Origin: Anarhynchus alexandrinus
Lineage: Eukaryota; Chordata; Aves; Charadriiformes; Charadriidae
Reading direction: 5' to 3'
DNA: 64,000 nucleotides
Assembly: GCA_008711295.1 (NCBI GenBank)
Contig: VUYV01000003.1
Coordinates: 11,103,578-11,167,577, forward strand
In this document: one piece after another, positions 63,382 to 64,000 of the stretch
Layout: each line of letters begins with the position of its first letter
How positions within the stretch are numbered: the first letter of the stretch is position 1
The notes under the pieces: generated by a model
What the model was told of the DNA's origin: nothing
Databases searched by the model: none
Seen by the model: the letters and a program-made list of their open reading frames with translations, nothing else
Made by a program: the position numbers and the translations under genes

Positions 63382-64000
63382 TTTTCAATGATTAAATACG
63401 ACCGGGTGACCAAAGCACAATCATGCCGGTCATCTGATTCTCGCTGTGTTTCTTTCTCCCAACTAGATAAACACAGTTAATCCAAAACACTGCTCCCAGG
63501 CAGGAAGTAATTTTTGCTGATCTTAGGAGGCAGGGGGGGTCTTGAGATTAAGGGAACTACTTTCCTGGTGTAGCAGTTTCATTTTACACTTCCAAGAGCC
63601 CCAGTCGCCTGTTAATGCCGACAAGGCCCATGCACAGCCGGCAGGGCTTTCGCGGGGCCGGTACCATAAACAAGCAAAAGCTTTCAGGTGAAAAGGCGAG
63701 GTGGTTTGGTTTGTTTTGGTTTTTTTTTGTTACATGCGCTACTCTGCAAACATGAAGTAAGAGCAGAAAGCGGCACAGCCCTCCCTGGCTAGAAATTTTC
63801 CACGTTAGCCATTACGTTAGGAAACACAAACCAGAGCAGCGTGCACTTTCTGCCTCTGGAGTACAACAACTTGTGCGAGGCGTTTCTTCTTTTATTGCCC
63901 TACCGAAAACGGCTATCGAGGGAATAAGTACAAAACAAGAAGAATTCGGCAGAACTTTGTCTCGTTTTCCTCCCAAAAGTGACCGCCTCGTCAGCTTCCC
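63382..64000 (-). other. End of window, still intronic as far as seen
   Basis: CpG becomes somewhat more frequent here (63600-63680 and 63840-64000), which could mean that a promoter-proximal island lies beyond the edge. No exon 1 coding sequence of SLC22A23 is recognised on the minus strand. Confidence 0.4.

Larger units (their letters stand above)
1..64000 (-). other. SLC22A23: SLC22A23 gene body (partial: introns 1-3 with exons 2 and 3)
   Basis: Two consecutive minus-strand exons with matching phases place most of the window inside one gene. SLC22A23 is an orphan member of the SLC22 organic ion transporter family, a 12-TM major facilitator protein with no firmly assigned substrate. From knowledge of the family, exon 1 encodes TM1 and a large extracellular loop, and exon 4 begins after TM4; I could recognise neither here. 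In human the gene is also very long with large introns. The outer limits given are the window edges, not gene ends. That no other gene lies nested in the introns is an inference from finding no recognisable exon on either strand. Confidence 0.75.

Noticed and set aside
1..64000. CRISPR arrays, bacterial operons, prophage genes, tRNA or rRNA genes
   Set aside because: No regular spaced repeats, no tRNA B-box-like cloverleaf, and the overall sequence is a vertebrate intron landscape.

Overview
This is vertebrate, almost certainly avian, nuclear DNA. It is AT-rich, has little coding sequence, and contains a classic bird CR1 LINE 3' end (33018-33296) and a 733-bp retroviral solo LTR (49530-50262). 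I find no bacterial, phage or organellar genes, and no CRISPR array, rRNA or tRNA.

The only protein-coding sequence I can support is two internal exons of one minus-strand gene, the orphan transporter SLC22A23 (major facilitator superfamily, organic ion transporter family). Exon 2 is 46431-46534 (104 bp) and exon 3 is 40802-40956 (155 bp). Both have consensus splice sites. Their phases join exactly: TG at the end of exon 2 plus G at the start of exon 3 makes a Trp codon. Together they encode the stretch from just before TM2 to the end of TM4. Exon 1 is not seen and should lie beyond base 64000. Exon 4 onward is not seen and should lie before base 1.

The layout is therefore: 1-40801 putative intron 3; 40802-40956 exon 3; 40957-46430 complete intron 2 (5474 bp); 46431-46534 exon 2; 46535-64000 putative intron 1. 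Intron 3 holds the CR1 fragment, a CpG-rich block at 36541-37180, a motif-rich possible enhancer near 35130-35560, two 18-bp perfect palindromes 44 bp apart (centre to centre) near 32350-32400, and small tandem repeats. Intron 1 holds the solo LTR with its 5-bp target duplication, a compact CpG-rich block at 57111-57420, a G-quadruplex motif and possible MIR/L2 relics.

Three single-N gaps mark assembly joins. Two of them (43948 and 63299) are flanked by near-identical direct repeats, best read as unmerged overlapping contig ends or haplotypes and not as real biology.

I found no new multi-gene system. The observations most worth following up are the assembly duplications, the paired palindromes, the solo LTR with a GATA-type hairpin in its upstream part, and the intronic CpG-rich blocks.
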